DNA of 64,000 bases from Hyaloperonospora brassicae (lineage: Eukaryota > Oomycota > Peronosporomycetes > Peronosporales > Peronosporaceae): NCBI GenBank assembly GCA_947650285.1, contig CANTFL010001490.1:372001-436000 (forward strand). The letters run 5' to 3'. Below are positions 19,554 to 31,450 of this stretch, piece by piece. How positions within the stretch are numbered: position 1 is the first letter of the stretch; each line of letters opens with the position of its first letter. The translations under genes were made by a program, and so were the position numbers. The notes under the pieces were generated by a model. It was not told where the DNA came from, ran no database searches, and saw only the letters and a program-made list of their open reading frames with translations.

Positions 19554-20155
19554 GCCACGGGACAAGAAGACCTGAATCTATGCTGCTGAACTTTGAGACG
19601 CTTTCGAGTCTCTTTTCCGTTTGACACGCTAAGATTCAGTGTTCGTCTGTCGCTTGCCGTATGTTGAGACAAGCGAGAAACCTCATGCAATACACCACTA
19701 TGATGTGCGACCTGTGACGACGGGCACCCCGCAACGCAATGCTGTCGCTCGCAAGAATAGACTAGTGAGGCACAAGAGGTGGCGTTTTGCACGCAACAGC
19801 CGGATTTGCGTGACGCCGGGACAGGTACACTAAGACGTATGTCAACATGCATGGACTTGGCACGTGTCCGCCAAATCAATCTCTTGAGGTACGCCAAACA
19901 ATACACCATGTTTCACAGGAATTTCAGCTTTTTGAATGACGTCAAATGACCGTTGCGCCGCTGCAGCATCTTCAGCACCTTCGCTACTCCACAAAACCAA
20001 GTCGACCGAGAGTCAATGCGATGCCAATGAGCACAACAGCGACTATCCACAGCGCGTGACTGAACTTGAACGTTTTTTTCGGCTGCAGCGGACGCTGCTT
20101 AAAAACAGCTTTGTTCTCGGCAGCCTCGGTCTTACCCAGCAGACGGCCATCTTAG
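19554..20155 (-). pseudogene. decayed coding-like segment right of the Gypsy insertion
   Basis: On the minus strand a segment beginning near 20,155 reads KTEAAENKAVFKQRPLQPKK followed by a hydrophobic helix (ALWIVAVVLIGIALTLGRLG), as in a type II membrane protein. After a frame change it continues with AAAAQRSFDVIQKAEIPVKH, then a Cys-rich frame up to the Gypsy insertion. A TAA precedes it and the right edge abuts a gag scrap, so the 5' part is missing or spliced. I cannot name a family. Confidence 0.4.
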
Positions 20156-20189
20156 CGTATTTTCCCCTCCTTCCTCCTTGGTATCAACA

Positions 20190-20326
20190 AATCTGATTGT
20201 TGAGCACCGAGTTATTTGAATTGCTCAGCCTGTTGAGAGCCTTGCTGGTGAATCAAGGATACTTTCTCTCGTTCGGCGCCAAGTTCATGTTAAATAAAGC
20301 TGGCGATAGCGGCATGTTGTTGGTCA
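20190..20326 (-). pseudogene. gag fragment of a related Gypsy element
   Basis: About 137 bp closely matches the N-terminal gag region of copy 1 (about 18,835-18,972), including GTTGAGCACCGAGTT and GGCGATAGCGGCATGTTGTT, with scattered changes. No other internal sequence adjoins it. Confidence 0.75.
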
Positions 20327-20472
20327 TGGCTTTACGACTATTGACATCGGTTAACTGGTGCGTTGCAGCTCGAGTGAGCTTCTCCTTAGCTTCCTCAAGC
20401 CACGAAAAGACACATACCGCGTGCAGTATTTGTAAAATTACTACAGCTAACGTCTGTGACAAGGTACATACC

Positions 20473-20873
20473 TAATCATAAAATGTGAAGTCCTTTTTAT
20501 CATTTTAGGAGAGCGGCTGTGCCCGCAGCAAAAATGGGGTGTGCCCCTAGTCGTGGCCGATTGCTTATTATAGGCCATGATATCAATCAAGACAACCACC
20601 AATCGCTGCTGGACGCGCGGGATGGGTGGTGAGCGAGATCCTGCATCGAAAAGTCTGTAGTCCATTTCAGCTCAAGCAAGGCAAAGATAGTATATTAAAA
20701 AAAACTCGACTGTATTCAATACATTTTTACTTTTCCCTGACTGAGCAATTTCTCGCTGAGCTAAATATCTTCTTCTGCACGTAACGTGTACGTGAGGTTT
20801 GAGAGCGCACACCCTCGCACGGTTCAGTACAAGGACTTTACATTTATTTGGTAACATAATGTGCCGTATTACA
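20473..20873 (-). repeat. eroded Gypsy LTR relic, reverse orientation
   Basis: The reverse complement carries the family's CACC...GCGCGTC...CGATTGGTGG segment and a GATATCAT stretch in the same order as intact LTRs. The right end reads GTGCCGTATTACA, a decayed LTR terminus. It contains the 85-bp block also present inverted at about 10,972-11,055. Boundaries are approximate and no target duplication was recognised. Confidence 0.6.
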
Positions 20874-21499
20874 CCTGATAGCACTCCAAGGTATGTCCAG
20901 CGACAACGTTCGTCTAATTAATATACCCGAAGAGCATATGCGATAAAGTGCGCGTTACAGGGATGGCGGAATGACTTGTGCTAAACTTGTTTCCAAATTA
21001 TTGAGACGGAATCATGAAAACGCAATTTCATTGTTTTGACAAGATGAACCTTTGACACTCGTTCTCCTTACAGCCGTTCGACCGTGCTCTTATGCCACTA
21101 ATTTGTCGTCACTGCCATAATTACTAAAGTTACGCATTAAGAACATTTTTAATAGAACTTAACATGCGTGTTCCTAGTCACTCCAAAAGTTACGGAGTAA
21201 TCACGTACTATGCTTGTGTTTACAGTTCAATAATCTGTCTTTTGAAACACTATCGGCAAAGTTTGATCAAGGTCGCGACAAAAAGACATGTAGACCAAAC
21301 ACAGCCTTACCGTCAAGAGTTGGCCTACATATTGCAAAAAGTGCATTTACGTGTTCTGTATTTTCTAACGATCGTAAGTTATGTCAACATTTCAAACTAT
21401 ATTCTGATTGGTACCAAAGCGGGTTTGTCTATATTCGACCATCGCAAATGGTCATACTATGTCGCATCAAATTAAGCTAGACATTGGAACGCCCACGAA
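20874..21499. other. gene-free AT-rich spacer
   Basis: No supported gene. Open frames of about 100 codons at 21,164-21,480 lie in several frames with no recognisable product. Confidence 0.4.
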
Positions 21500-24400
21500 T
21501 AGGGCTGGGAAAATCGAATGTTCGACTCGAACATTCGAAATCGAATATTCGAAACCTTCAAAATCAATCGAGCTAATCGATTGTCGCATGTTCGAGTGCT
21601 CTGGTCGATCATTAGTTCGAATAACGACGGTCACTCTCCAATTTCAGCTCTTCGACCTACAACGGTCACAGATGAAGATCACCTGAGAGATCTTAGCTTT
21701 TCTGCGCGTACTACGGGAGGCTACGCAGCGTGCAACCCGAAAGTAAAGCAATACCCCGGTATTACGGATAACAAGATATGTAACAGAGATTGATATACCC
21801 GTGCCAACGTCCGTTTCTATTCACGAAGTGCCTCACCTCGCGACTACCCGTTCGCTGTGTGTACAGGCCGCTTATGCAGGGCAAGCACCAGGCCAAGATA
21901 TTCTTCGTTGTGTGGTGCGCCAGGGAAGTCTGCAAAAGTTGTGCAATGGTATCGGCGTAAAGAGCAGATCAAGTCGATCACCACGGAAGCGGTCAGAAAT
22001 TACGTCAAAATGGCACGCTAGGACTTCCGAAGTGGATCAGGCCTCCTAGCCATGTGTTTTCTACCTTCTCAAGCAGATGCAAGCGCGACGCGACGCTTAG
22101 CCTAGCCATCCGGCCAAGCGTGCGCACAAAATTTGAATCTCGTATTTGGCCAGCATTAATTATCACGTGACCTTTCGAGAGTGCCCCCCCGTGACGTCTG
22201 CAGTATCAAGCAAGAAGAAAGAGGGACGTGGAAGGAGAATGTTCTTGTCATGGGAGATGACAGAGATGGTTTCCACCCTATTTTGTCGTACAAGTGATAA
22301 ATATCTCTAATATAGACGATCTGAACTCATGATAAGCGAATCTTGAACCTGCTGCCAATGTATTGATTTCAGCGTACTACTTACGTGCCTCCCATGTAAG
22401 ACAATTCATAAGGCAGCAACTTGCGCGAATGGTGCGTGCCTCCAGTGAACATCGTTCGTCAGTAAACAACAGGCTTGCCGCGGAGAAAGCTCGTTCTAAT
22501 GATGTCGAGGTCCCAGGAATGGCCAGACAGTCCATTACCATTTTCGCCAATGTTACCAACGTTGACTTCCACCACAAAAGTGGTAGTGTCATAGGAACTT
22601 CTTGTGCGCCTAGCAAATATATGTCGAGTTCATCAATGGATGTCACAAGGGCCGTCATTGGCATTTGAAACATTCGGCTTCCAAAATCATTAGGGATACA
22701 ACTCTGCAATTCTGTTTCGGCGGCATCCTATTCGCTTGTTTTATAGTCTGAGGTGTATATATGTCGTGCAATTCGAAGTATATCCTCTGTGTCTTTGTTC
22801 TTGTAAGGGTCCTCATCATATCGCACAGAGTAGTAGCCAAGCCGAAATCGTGGATCAAGCAGAGTCGCCATTGTGCAGCTATGGCTTGTAATGTCGTAGT
22901 AGCGTTCAAGAGTGTCCTTGTATTTGGCTAATCGCTCCTTTAATCTCGTTTGTGATCGTCGAATTCGCCAAAAATATATCAATGTGATCCAATAGCTCGG
23001 TGTAGAGCGGTGCCCCTTTAGATAGCGTAACGTAGATGTCACCGCATGTCATTTCCTTAGCGCTCGTGAAGGCCCATAAAAATTCGTGAAGAGTATTGAC
23101 AGTGTCCCACTCTGTGGCCGACAGCTTGAACTTTAAAAAAAGTTATTTTAAAATGCTGCAACACCATCTCGTGCTGCGCGTCGTTGTTTTCTTTGCATTC
23201 GTGCTTCTTCATCGTCGGCCAAATTGTGCATATACTTGGTTAATGGCTTGCGTAAACTTAACGCCCAGTCCAACATGTCGAATGTTGAATTCCTACGCGT
23301 CTTAACGTCCATCACGGGATTTATGAACTTTATTGGAGCACTCTGGACGTTTCATCTTTATTTGCCTTGCAGTAAGGTATCTTCCAGCTGTTTCATTTTG
23401 CGAGGCGAGTATCGAGTAGCATGGGCGGCGTCTCTACTGGCGGTAATACTGCCTTTCTTGGATCCCATGGTGGTCTGGACCGCTAAGTTTATAACATACG
23501 CAAAGCAACGAAAGTGCATGTCTGGAGACAGCTTCACATTAGGTTCATCCTGTAGCTGCTTGAGCATCGTTTCGTTATCTCTCGCATTGTCAACGGTAAA
23601 CATCAAGGTCTTGCCGAAAATACCGTATCGTCTCATGAATTTTTTAACCCCACCTTTGCCATGTTCAGTCCTGTTGTGAACCAGGTACCTGCACAAAATA
23701 AATCGTCAGCGATTGAAGTTTCCAGTCGGCAATAAAATGCACTGTAATAGTCATTAAAGGGATATTAGCTGGCGATGTCCAAATATCCATTGTAAAAGAT
23801 AGCTTTGATTGAGGTTTCGTGAGAAATTCGGCTATTTTTTGTGTTTTTTGAAACGCGGCCTTGATACGGCGGGTCAAAGTTGTTCTTGAATAGATATTCA
23901 CGTGGCTATTCAGTACCTTCACCAACTTTTAAAACTTTCACTCTCGATCAAAGCAAAAGGCTGATCAGTTGGTAGAAGAAATTCCAAAAGTGCCGCCTAA
24001 AACTTATCTTGAATATTGACGCCAGAAAATTGCAAAAATCGGGTCACTTCACCGCCTGGGCGTCGTTGCGAGTCGTGAAGAGACACCACAAGCTTGGTCG
24101 GTGTTTTTCTTGGACCTGCTTGGTCAAATCCCATTTTGTAGTTTTGTTCACCCAGTAAGTTCTCTTGCAATGAACGCACGTGGCTAATCAGGAGTCTTTG
24201 TCCACTCCAAAGTGATCATTAACTTTTACATTAAATCTCCAAGGTCGCTTATTCTGATTTGGCCAAATCTTGAGCATCAACATCAGGAATTGCCATTGAT
24301 TCGGCTGCGGCGGCAGTCGAGCTTAATGATGTGATGGCGGAACTAGAGCTTGAGGTGGCGGATGCGGTCGACCTCAAGGTTACCTTGTGGTCCTTTTTTA

Positions 24401-24704
24401 TTATCAATGAATATTTTGTATTAGCTATATACAACATATACATTAATGCAGTCAGCAATTCTGCTGTAATGATAATGATTGGTTCTTGAATTGGTCCAAA
24501 TAAATAAGCTACTTCAATTCTGTTGATATCAACTGGCTACTTTATCAAAACGCTTGTATTTAATGTATTTGTCTATAATTGTTTGAATCAAATATTCGAG
24601 CCGCTTAAAATCTTCGAGTCGAATATTCGATGCTGTCAGATGTTTGAGTCGAATTATTCGAAGGGATCTCAATGTTCGACGAATATTCAATTTGCATAGC
24701 CCTA
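21500..24704 (-). mobile_element. hAT-family DNA transposon, decayed
   Basis: 3,205 bp. The left end starts TAGGGCTGGGAAAATCGAAT and the right end reverse-complements to TAGGGCTATGCAAATTGAAT, giving imperfect terminal inverted repeats. The flanks are CCCACGAA (21,492-21,499) and CCCACGGT (24,705-24,712), an 8-bp target duplication with six matches. Just inside both ends are clusters of TCGAATATTCGA-like subterminal repeats, as expected for transposase binding. It encloses a broken hAT transposase on the minus strand. The region 21,800-22,370 has no assigned content. Confidence 0.88.
22377..23925 (-). pseudogene. hAT transposase, broken
   Basis: Fragments of one protein in order on the minus strand. 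KLSFTMDIWTSPANIPLMTI is the RNase H-like core start; TLMFTVDNARDNETMLKQL and FRCFAYVINLAVQ are the next conserved blocks. LLDPRFRLGYY follows, and the hAT C-terminal dimerisation region has LDIYLL, PLLWWK, LAIPGTSTSLERAFSAAS and TIRASCCL. Frames change near 23,690 and 23,360, with a stop near 22,728. An N-terminal BED-type DNA-binding region is not clear; upstream frames to 24,458 are Ser/Ala/Thr-rich. Not functional as read. Confidence 0.88.
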
Positions 24705-27108
24705 CCCACGGTAACAAACACGTTTCCAAACGGACTATGGTGCTAGTATATATAAAGCATTCACATTTCTCAAAGCGCTTTCGTGTAGTGTTATGATGTA
24801 TTTGAAGCGATACGTTGTATTTTTCTTCAGTTGTGCTTTCTTGATCGCACAGTTTCGATGTGATATAAATAAATAATTGATGAAGCGCACTTACACATGG
24901 TGGATCAAATGAAATCACGTGCTAAATAGTATATGGAAAACTTTAAATTCATTGAGATCTTTAGGATATAAGCTAGTAATTATAAAATTTGTAGCCCAAA
25001 AAATAAAGCCATTTTCTGCAGTTGATGCTCCTAAAATAATCTTGCGCATTACCTGCAGCAAAATATACCGGAAGATGAAAAAATGCTGAGAAAAATAACG
25101 ATGAGGCTGTCGAGCGAACGGCAAGACGTAGCATGCGCTTTCGTGCAAAATTATGATTTTGCCGTTGCGTTAAAAGCACTGCAGCTAATAAACGGTTAGG
25201 TCCCCATGTGTAAGCTAAGAAGTGCTGGTTCGTAGATTATCTCCGTCGTACTTATTACATGTCGAATGTTCGCTTGACCTCACACAAAAATTGTCTTGAA
25301 CACGTAAAGCAAACCGCTTCTGCTCGAGCCAACCAATCCTATAGTACGATATCATCTTCCAGTGAAAGTAATTTGGAGCTAATCTCTAAATGAAGTATCA
25401 CGTTTCCATTTCATTTAGTAGTTCATTCCGACCCAATTAAAACCTCTACTATTCAATTTCTGGGCCTAACAAAATCTGATATCTCTGCTGAAGCCTTTCA
25501 CCGCATTAATATATATTCGAAAGACACTTAATGAAATAAAGATAATGGTGATCATATAAATTCTTGATAGTTTTTTTTGATAACAGAGACATATAAATGA
25601 GTCTATCAAAGGCACTGAGATAACGTGTGCGTAAATATGTAGGTACGCTGGAAACTTCCTCATAAATTATCATAACGTTTCGTTTCAGGTACATTTGACA
25701 ATGACCACACGTGCCAATAATATCAGAGCTTCTTCAATTGTATCAAATTTAAAACCTAAATTTTGCGGTCCGCATTCTAGCGTCGGTATATGTCTACGCT
25801 GGATGACGAATTAAGCCATCTCGGTGGCATTCCAACGATCCTGGGTTACTAACTGTAAGAGAAGATGAGTAAGCTTGGACAGGGTGAGAAATACGATTTA
25901 TAAATACGAATTATTGAATCCATTCTATAATTACATATAGAACAAACTTTATTCTGCTAGCGACGCGAGCTTCATCGAGAAATAAAAATCATCCGAAAAA
26001 GATATTGGAAACTATTGTTTAACGATTTAAAAATTACATTGGTGGTCATGGTGCATAAAGACCGAAGAGATCAGCTTCATGCTGTCCCGATCAGTCTCAG
26101 TTATCACTTGATATCAAAATCGTATCGCCTTGCTCAAACAGAACTATGATAACGGTAAATTTTAACATATTGTGGTTCATTTGATGAAAACTGAGATGTG
26201 ACAAATGATTTAGCACCTAACACAGTAGAACTGATCATATTGAAAGATCGCAATAGGCCACTTCCTAGGCTTCAACCCTCACACACATGTATGTTTGGCG
26301 GGATAGTTGCCCGACGCATTTTTTAGCACTTTCTATTCGTAATAGTGACCTATAATTTCATTATTCGTAATTCTAGAATATTTTCCTGTACTCATGACCA
26401 TCAATATATGATCGATTAAGTCGCTGTCTATTCCAGCGCTACATCCGAGGTGAGATTTATGTCTTAAACATTATGATACATCAATAATATTGTCGAATAC
26501 GGTTTATGTGTATATAAATAACTTACGCCAGAAATATGACACATTTGGGACCTATCCAGTACCATTATATTTTCCATTGCGCATAACTATGATTTGTATC
26601 ACAAATATACCTTGTTTTTCGTGTGCTATTACCACGCATTACGGTGACACCGTTTCAGTTATTCAACACGTTTAGCGCTATTGCGAATTCGTCAACTTCC
26701 ATCGTAGTTTGAGAAGTACGTGACAATATGGTATACAACAAAGCTTCACTCGACGACTAGTAAGTAGTCGAATTGTAACCTTCGATAGTACAAACCAATA
26801 TTTGTGCATTTTGTAGCAGCTTATGCGTAAGTTTTGCCGTCAAATATATATGTTTTTATTTCTGCTTGTAATAGAATATATGTGTACCTTAAAGATAATG
26901 GAATATAGAGTACGCACACCCTATAGCCTGAGACCTTTCGGTTCGGCGGACAAATTTGAAAAGAAAAAATGTTTTACGCCAATTACTCAACCAAAATCAG
27001 CTTTCTAACGCTTTTGTCGCACTGCACACAATGATTACGTCTGTTGCACTTGTATAACTCCAATTTATTTACAAATCAGTCAACAACCACCAACAATTAC
27101 TGACTTTA
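24705..27108. other. AT-rich gene-free DNA
   Basis: Only short open frames (under about 80 codons) and no recognised product, RNA gene or repeat structure. Confidence 0.5.
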
Positions 27109-27538
27109 TTATTGTCTATAGTACTTGTAGTCTCTGAGGGTCGTTGCTGCGCCCGCAGTTTCATCCACAATCAATGAGATTACGAGATCCGAAAAGTGCT
27201 TTTGGAAGAGGATACCACCGAGGCCGACCATCATATCATTTCGGCTTAATTCTATTGCGAACTGACCTAAAACAAAATGTTTCGGGGAAAATCGAAATGC
27301 CATGCTCGAAAAAATCGCCACTGCAGGTTGTAAGGTCTCGATCATATGGCCCCAAAATCTGTTGAATTCGTCTCTCAGTACCACCCGCCGCCGTCCTCGA
27401 AAGTGCTTTCGTTGCGTCGGCGTATATCGCAAGATTCTGAATAGGCAGACTGCCGAATACGCTGCGAAGAAGTGTTGGTCCCACGGGTAAGGTCCCATAT
27501 TCAATTTTTACGGATGTGAACGTTTTAATTGCTGCCAA
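27109..27538 (-). pseudogene. possible decayed coding segment, unidentified
   Basis: Two overlapping minus-strand frames (131 and 100 codons) are unusually long for this AT-rich block and locally richer in GC. They give protein-like text such as LPVGPTLLRSVFGSLPIQNL and RFSPKHFVLGQFAIELSRND. They look like one protein with a frame change. I do not recognise it; a transposon remnant is the likeliest explanation. Confidence 0.3.
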
Positions 27539-28239
27539 ATGCTATGATTTGCAATGGTTTTGGTAAAGCGTGATGGGTTTTGATGATTTGGACAATTGAA
27601 TCCGCCATTTTACAAAAAATAGGATATCAACAGTCAAACAATGCCGTCGAGGGATAATTCATCTACTTTTGTACTGTTTATAAGTGCAAAAATGGTTGGC
27701 GCCCTTTGTTCACTTAGTTTTAGAGAATTGTGAAATGCACGCCTTTAAGTTGTTAAGTGTACGCCTTGCTACATGTACGCCTCTTTTTGCTAACGTAACC
27801 CACCATGGGCTTTTATTAGACAGAATATTCAACACTGTTATCAACAATTTGATCAGTGGTTGCCTATTTCTGCGTAAAGTGACTGACCGCCGCCTTATAT
27901 TACTTCTTGAAGACATGGAGACAAAGCACATTACAAAGTAAACTTACGTAAAACTAAATGCATGCTGACTCCACCCAAACACACCTACGACACTTACGAG
28001 AATCTTCGTGTCTCCGTGTGTGCTTTTACCCGCACTCAAGGGTGAAACGTTTCAGTCGCACGATATAGTGAAGGCTGCAAGCATTGATTGAAGTGCGAGT
28101 GTGGTGAGATACCACGTCGGGTGTCCGAAGAAAAACGCGAGCGTGAAGGTGCCACAAATAAATGCGACTGTAAGCTCCAGCTTTAGCCCGGGTCAAAAAG
28201 GATGGCATTTGGCCCATAAAAGTCAAAAATGGAGCGCAT

Positions 28240-29612
28240 ATTCATCCACCCACTCTTGATATAGCTGGTCATACAGCTGCACGATGCCTAAAACAGACAC
28301 AGAAGCTAATGGTGGAGCTTAATATCAAGTCGGGTGTGTCCCCGAGAAATTCTATAACCGCATTAAAGAAAGAGAACCGAGGAAAACTAGCGCACGCAAG
28401 AACTATACAAAACGACCTAGTACGCATCCGGAAAGAGAGCTCAAAAGGAAAGGAACCGATGGAGGCACATATGGATCATTCGGTCGAAGGAAGTACCGTT
28501 TTCAGTACGAGTGTGATCGCGAAGGTCAAATAATCACCTTCTGTTATCATCCAATTGCAATCGATCTTCTACTTCAGTATCCGCATGCGCTGTTGATGGA
28601 TTGTACGTACAAAACTAACAGATTTGTCATGCCACTTCAGCACCTAGTTGACCTTACCAGCGTGTACACTTCAATCTCCGTGTGCTTTGTTCAAATGAGA
28701 CAGAAAGACACCGAATCATACGAATGGGCGCAAGAGCGTGTTGCAGAGTTGTAAAATCCCACGAAACGCCATACCGCGCCTCGTGTCATCAACCCGATTG
28801 CGATTACAACCAATTGTGGTGATGGTCTGCTTGCCGTGATTGATAGCATATTCCCGCTATCAAAATATTTAATGAAACGTTGGCATATTCCAAAACAAAT
28901 GCTTAAGAATTGCCGCAAGCATTTTAATGTGGATGATTGGGAAGAGTATGTGAATAATTGCATGGAGGCGAGTTCATGTAGCTTTTTCAACCAAATTTGC
29001 TTGCTTACTCATATTTTTGTTTTGTTTACTTGCAGATGGTGCGGTCAGACACAAAAGAGACATGGACTCAGGCGTGGGTGGTTTCTAAAAGAAATATATC
29101 GAGAAATATAGAGAAAATTAACTACATTACAAGCCTGTGGATTTCATTGATTACCCGCTTTGTCTTTGCATGGACGAATAAGGTTTGTATTATATCAATG
29201 TGAACAGAATAAGCGTGGAGGGAGTGGATGCCTCGTCTAAAACGTATATCAAGGTATCGACCGTGGACCATGGATTTGTGGCATGTGTGCAATACGATCG
29301 AGATTGCTTTGCTCAATGTTCTGACTGAATTATGAGCTTCCGTAGGCGGTTGTGCCATTAAAGTGTGGAAAGATCACAAGAGTAAATATTCTGCCGGAGT
29401 AATTCAACCTATGTCAAGATTCGCGCTTATGCAATTTTACGAGCAAATGCTACTATGAGATGGACCAAACGTGTGTCGACTTCATTGTTCTGGGGCATTT
29501 GGCAACACATTAGGGTTACCGTGCGTGCACAAAGTTCTAGCACAAAAGCTCTCGGGAAGAGTCCTCGATATAGGTGACTTTCATGCGCATTGGCACATTC
29601 AGCGTGTATAAA
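28240..29612 (+). pseudogene. Mutator-like (MULE) transposase remnant
   Basis: Pieces of a MULE transposase lie in order on the plus strand, with stops and frame changes between them. They are an N-terminal block (GVSPRNSITALKKENRGKLA with EPMEAHMDH), then YPHALLMDCTYKTNRFVMPL (the conserved DDE-domain start) and SVCFVQM...ESYEWA. Next come VIDSIFPLSKYLMKRWHIPK with KHFNVDDWEEYV, a later VEGVDASSKTYIKVST, and a C-terminal block with LGLPCVHK and FHAHWHIQ. Recognition rests on the family's order of motifs. No terminal inverted repeats or target duplications were found. Confidence 0.8.
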
Positions 29613-30827
29613 TATCAACCAATTTACCATATATGCATCTAAACGTGTAAAAAGGATATTGACAGCGTGGATATAGAATATCTCGTTCAAATTATGCTAT
29701 CAACTTATCGCTACTTGGCTTCCCATTATCAGCTGGCCATGCAACACCAGCTTGCAGAGATGGGGTCGCAGACATTCATTTTGGCGAATTAGGCAATGGC
29801 AAGGGCGAAAGGTCGCCCCAACGGGGACAAAATTAGATTCCACCGGAAATCATGCCAAATAATGTAGTTCGACTCAGTGAGACTCGTTATAATTCGAATC
29901 AGTTGAAGCGGCAGCTGGCAGGAAGTGCGGTGTATGTGGCCAAAGGTATTTTAGGCGTAATGCAAGAACTTGTCCACAAAGAGACGCGAAGGCATCTGGA
30001 ATCATTGGCACTTACACTGACAGCAATACATCAGCAGTGACTTTTCCCTTTTAATCTACTGTGTAACTCGGATGAGGATCACTTAAGTCACAGCTATGTG
30101 TAAGGAACTATAGTGAAGGTGAGACAAGAGTCTGTTGCTACTGTATTACTCACTTGTAATATTTTTATCGTAGTGGTGATCCTGCAACGTTTTTGGTGGC
30201 AGATACAGTGGAATCGGTCTTAACTATCCTACGTAAAATTGGGAGCATCAGATTAGCTATTATGTCGAACCATACGATGCCATACTTCCTGGTAGCATGG
30301 ACTTTTCTTTCAACGTTATTTGACGCCAAACAAAACTGATTGTATGCATGACTTAACAGTACGTGAGCTGTTGGAAAGCCTTTTGCTAAGACTCAGTTCA
30401 TTGCTACCATCTGTCGTCAAGCAAAATTATACAGGAAAGTAAACAATAAGGATAGTAATTATTAATTTACACCTATATACGGTTGGCTCGATACATTTGT
30501 TCTGTACTGACACGTCGCAAAAAAATCCTTTTCCTGCACGCACAAGTGGTGCTTTTCCTTCTCACCGATCACAGGCAGCACTATGTCCATACTAGATTAC
30601 ATTTCGAATGTACAGCTTTTTTGGCGTAGCATGCAACCGTCCGCGACAACTTGCTTCTCCATTACAGTTTTAAAATTATTTGTTGCACTTTGCACGCTGC
30701 AATGAGACCAGTGTATTCGAGCGGTGGCTCCGGTAGACCTAATCCAGCTGTCGAACTTGCTACAATTTATTATTGCCATTCGATCTCTAGTTCAAGTTGG
30801 CATATGTTAGCACAAAAAGCAAAAGAC
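29613..30827. other. gene-free AT-rich DNA
   Basis: No supported gene. A 62-codon plus-strand frame at 29,852-30,040 has no recognised features and could be further transposon debris. Confidence 0.4.
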
Positions 30828-30890
30828 CTCGTCAGCGAGTTGACCGCAGCCCCACACTCATCTCACACGTTTCCGCTACGTACACCGTCC

Positions 30891-30950
30891 TGTGTATCTG
30901 ACGACAAGATTGTCGCCCGATGAGCCGCCGTGTGACGGGCGAAATCTTTT
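30891..30950 (+). ncRNA. hammerhead-ribozyme-like motif, unit 1 (decayed)
   Basis: In order: TGTGTATC (candidate U16.1-H17 cleavage site at T30,897/C30,898), hairpin with arms CGACAA/TTGTCG, CCGATGAG (30,917-30,924; core CUGAUGA with one change), a stem around CCG/CGG with loop TGTGA, then CGAAA (30,940-30,944). Stem III is weak (two pairs next to the core), so activity is doubtful. Confidence 0.45.
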
Positions 30951-31045
30951 GTTACACAATAGAGTGCATATGACAATAATTTACTCATCAGCAAGTTGTC
31001 AGCAGCCGCACACTTATCTCACAAGTTCCCGCTACGTACATCGTC

Positions 31046-31106
31046 GTGTGTATCTGACGACAAGATTGTCGCCTTATTAGCTGCCGTGTGACGGGAGAAA
31101 TCTTTG
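31046..31106 (+). ncRNA. hammerhead-ribozyme-like motif, unit 2 (decayed)
   Basis: Same order as unit 1: TGTGTATC, hairpin CGACAA/TTGTCG, core CTTATTAG, stem CCG/CGG, then AGAAA. The core has two changes from CUGAUGA. Confidence 0.4.
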
Positions 31107-31201
31107 CTACACAATAAAATGCATTTGACAATAATTTACTCATCAGCAAGTTGTCAGCAGCCACACACATATCCCACAAGTTCCCGCTACGTACATCGTC
31201 G

Positions 31202-31260
31202 TGTGTATATGACGACAAGATTGTCGCCTTATAAGCGGTTGTATGACGAGCGAAACCTGT
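31202..31260 (+). ncRNA. hammerhead-ribozyme-like motif, unit 3 (decayed)
   Basis: TGTGTATA, hairpin CGACAA/TTGTCG, core CTTATAAG, a stem TTG/CGA with loop TATGA whose sequence differs from units 1-2 but still pairs with a G-T wobble, then CGAAAC. Confidence 0.4.
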
Positions 31261-31393
31261 TTCTAAAAATATGGTGCATTTGACAACATTCAAATGCACA
31301 AGCTTGTTAAGGAAAGCTTTCGCTTATTAACTCATCAGCAAGTTGGCAACAGCCATACGCTCATCTGAATTGTTCCCGATACGTACATCGTCC

Positions 31394-31450
31394 TGTGTAT
31401 TGGACGACATGAATGTCGCTTGATGAGCAATCGTGTCGATTAAAGCTCTT
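31394..31450 (+). ncRNA. hammerhead-ribozyme-like motif, unit 4 (decayed)
   Basis: TGTGTATT, hairpin CGACAT/ATGTCG, core TTGATGAG (one change), a 5-bp stem AATCG/CGATT different from the other units yet fully paired, then TAAA in place of GAAA. Confidence 0.4.

Noticed and set aside
30891..30907. CTGACGA at 30,898 as the hammerhead core
   Set aside because: It fits CUGANGA but is changed in units 3 and 4 and is not followed by a stem and GAAA; the downstream CTGATGAG consensus fits better.
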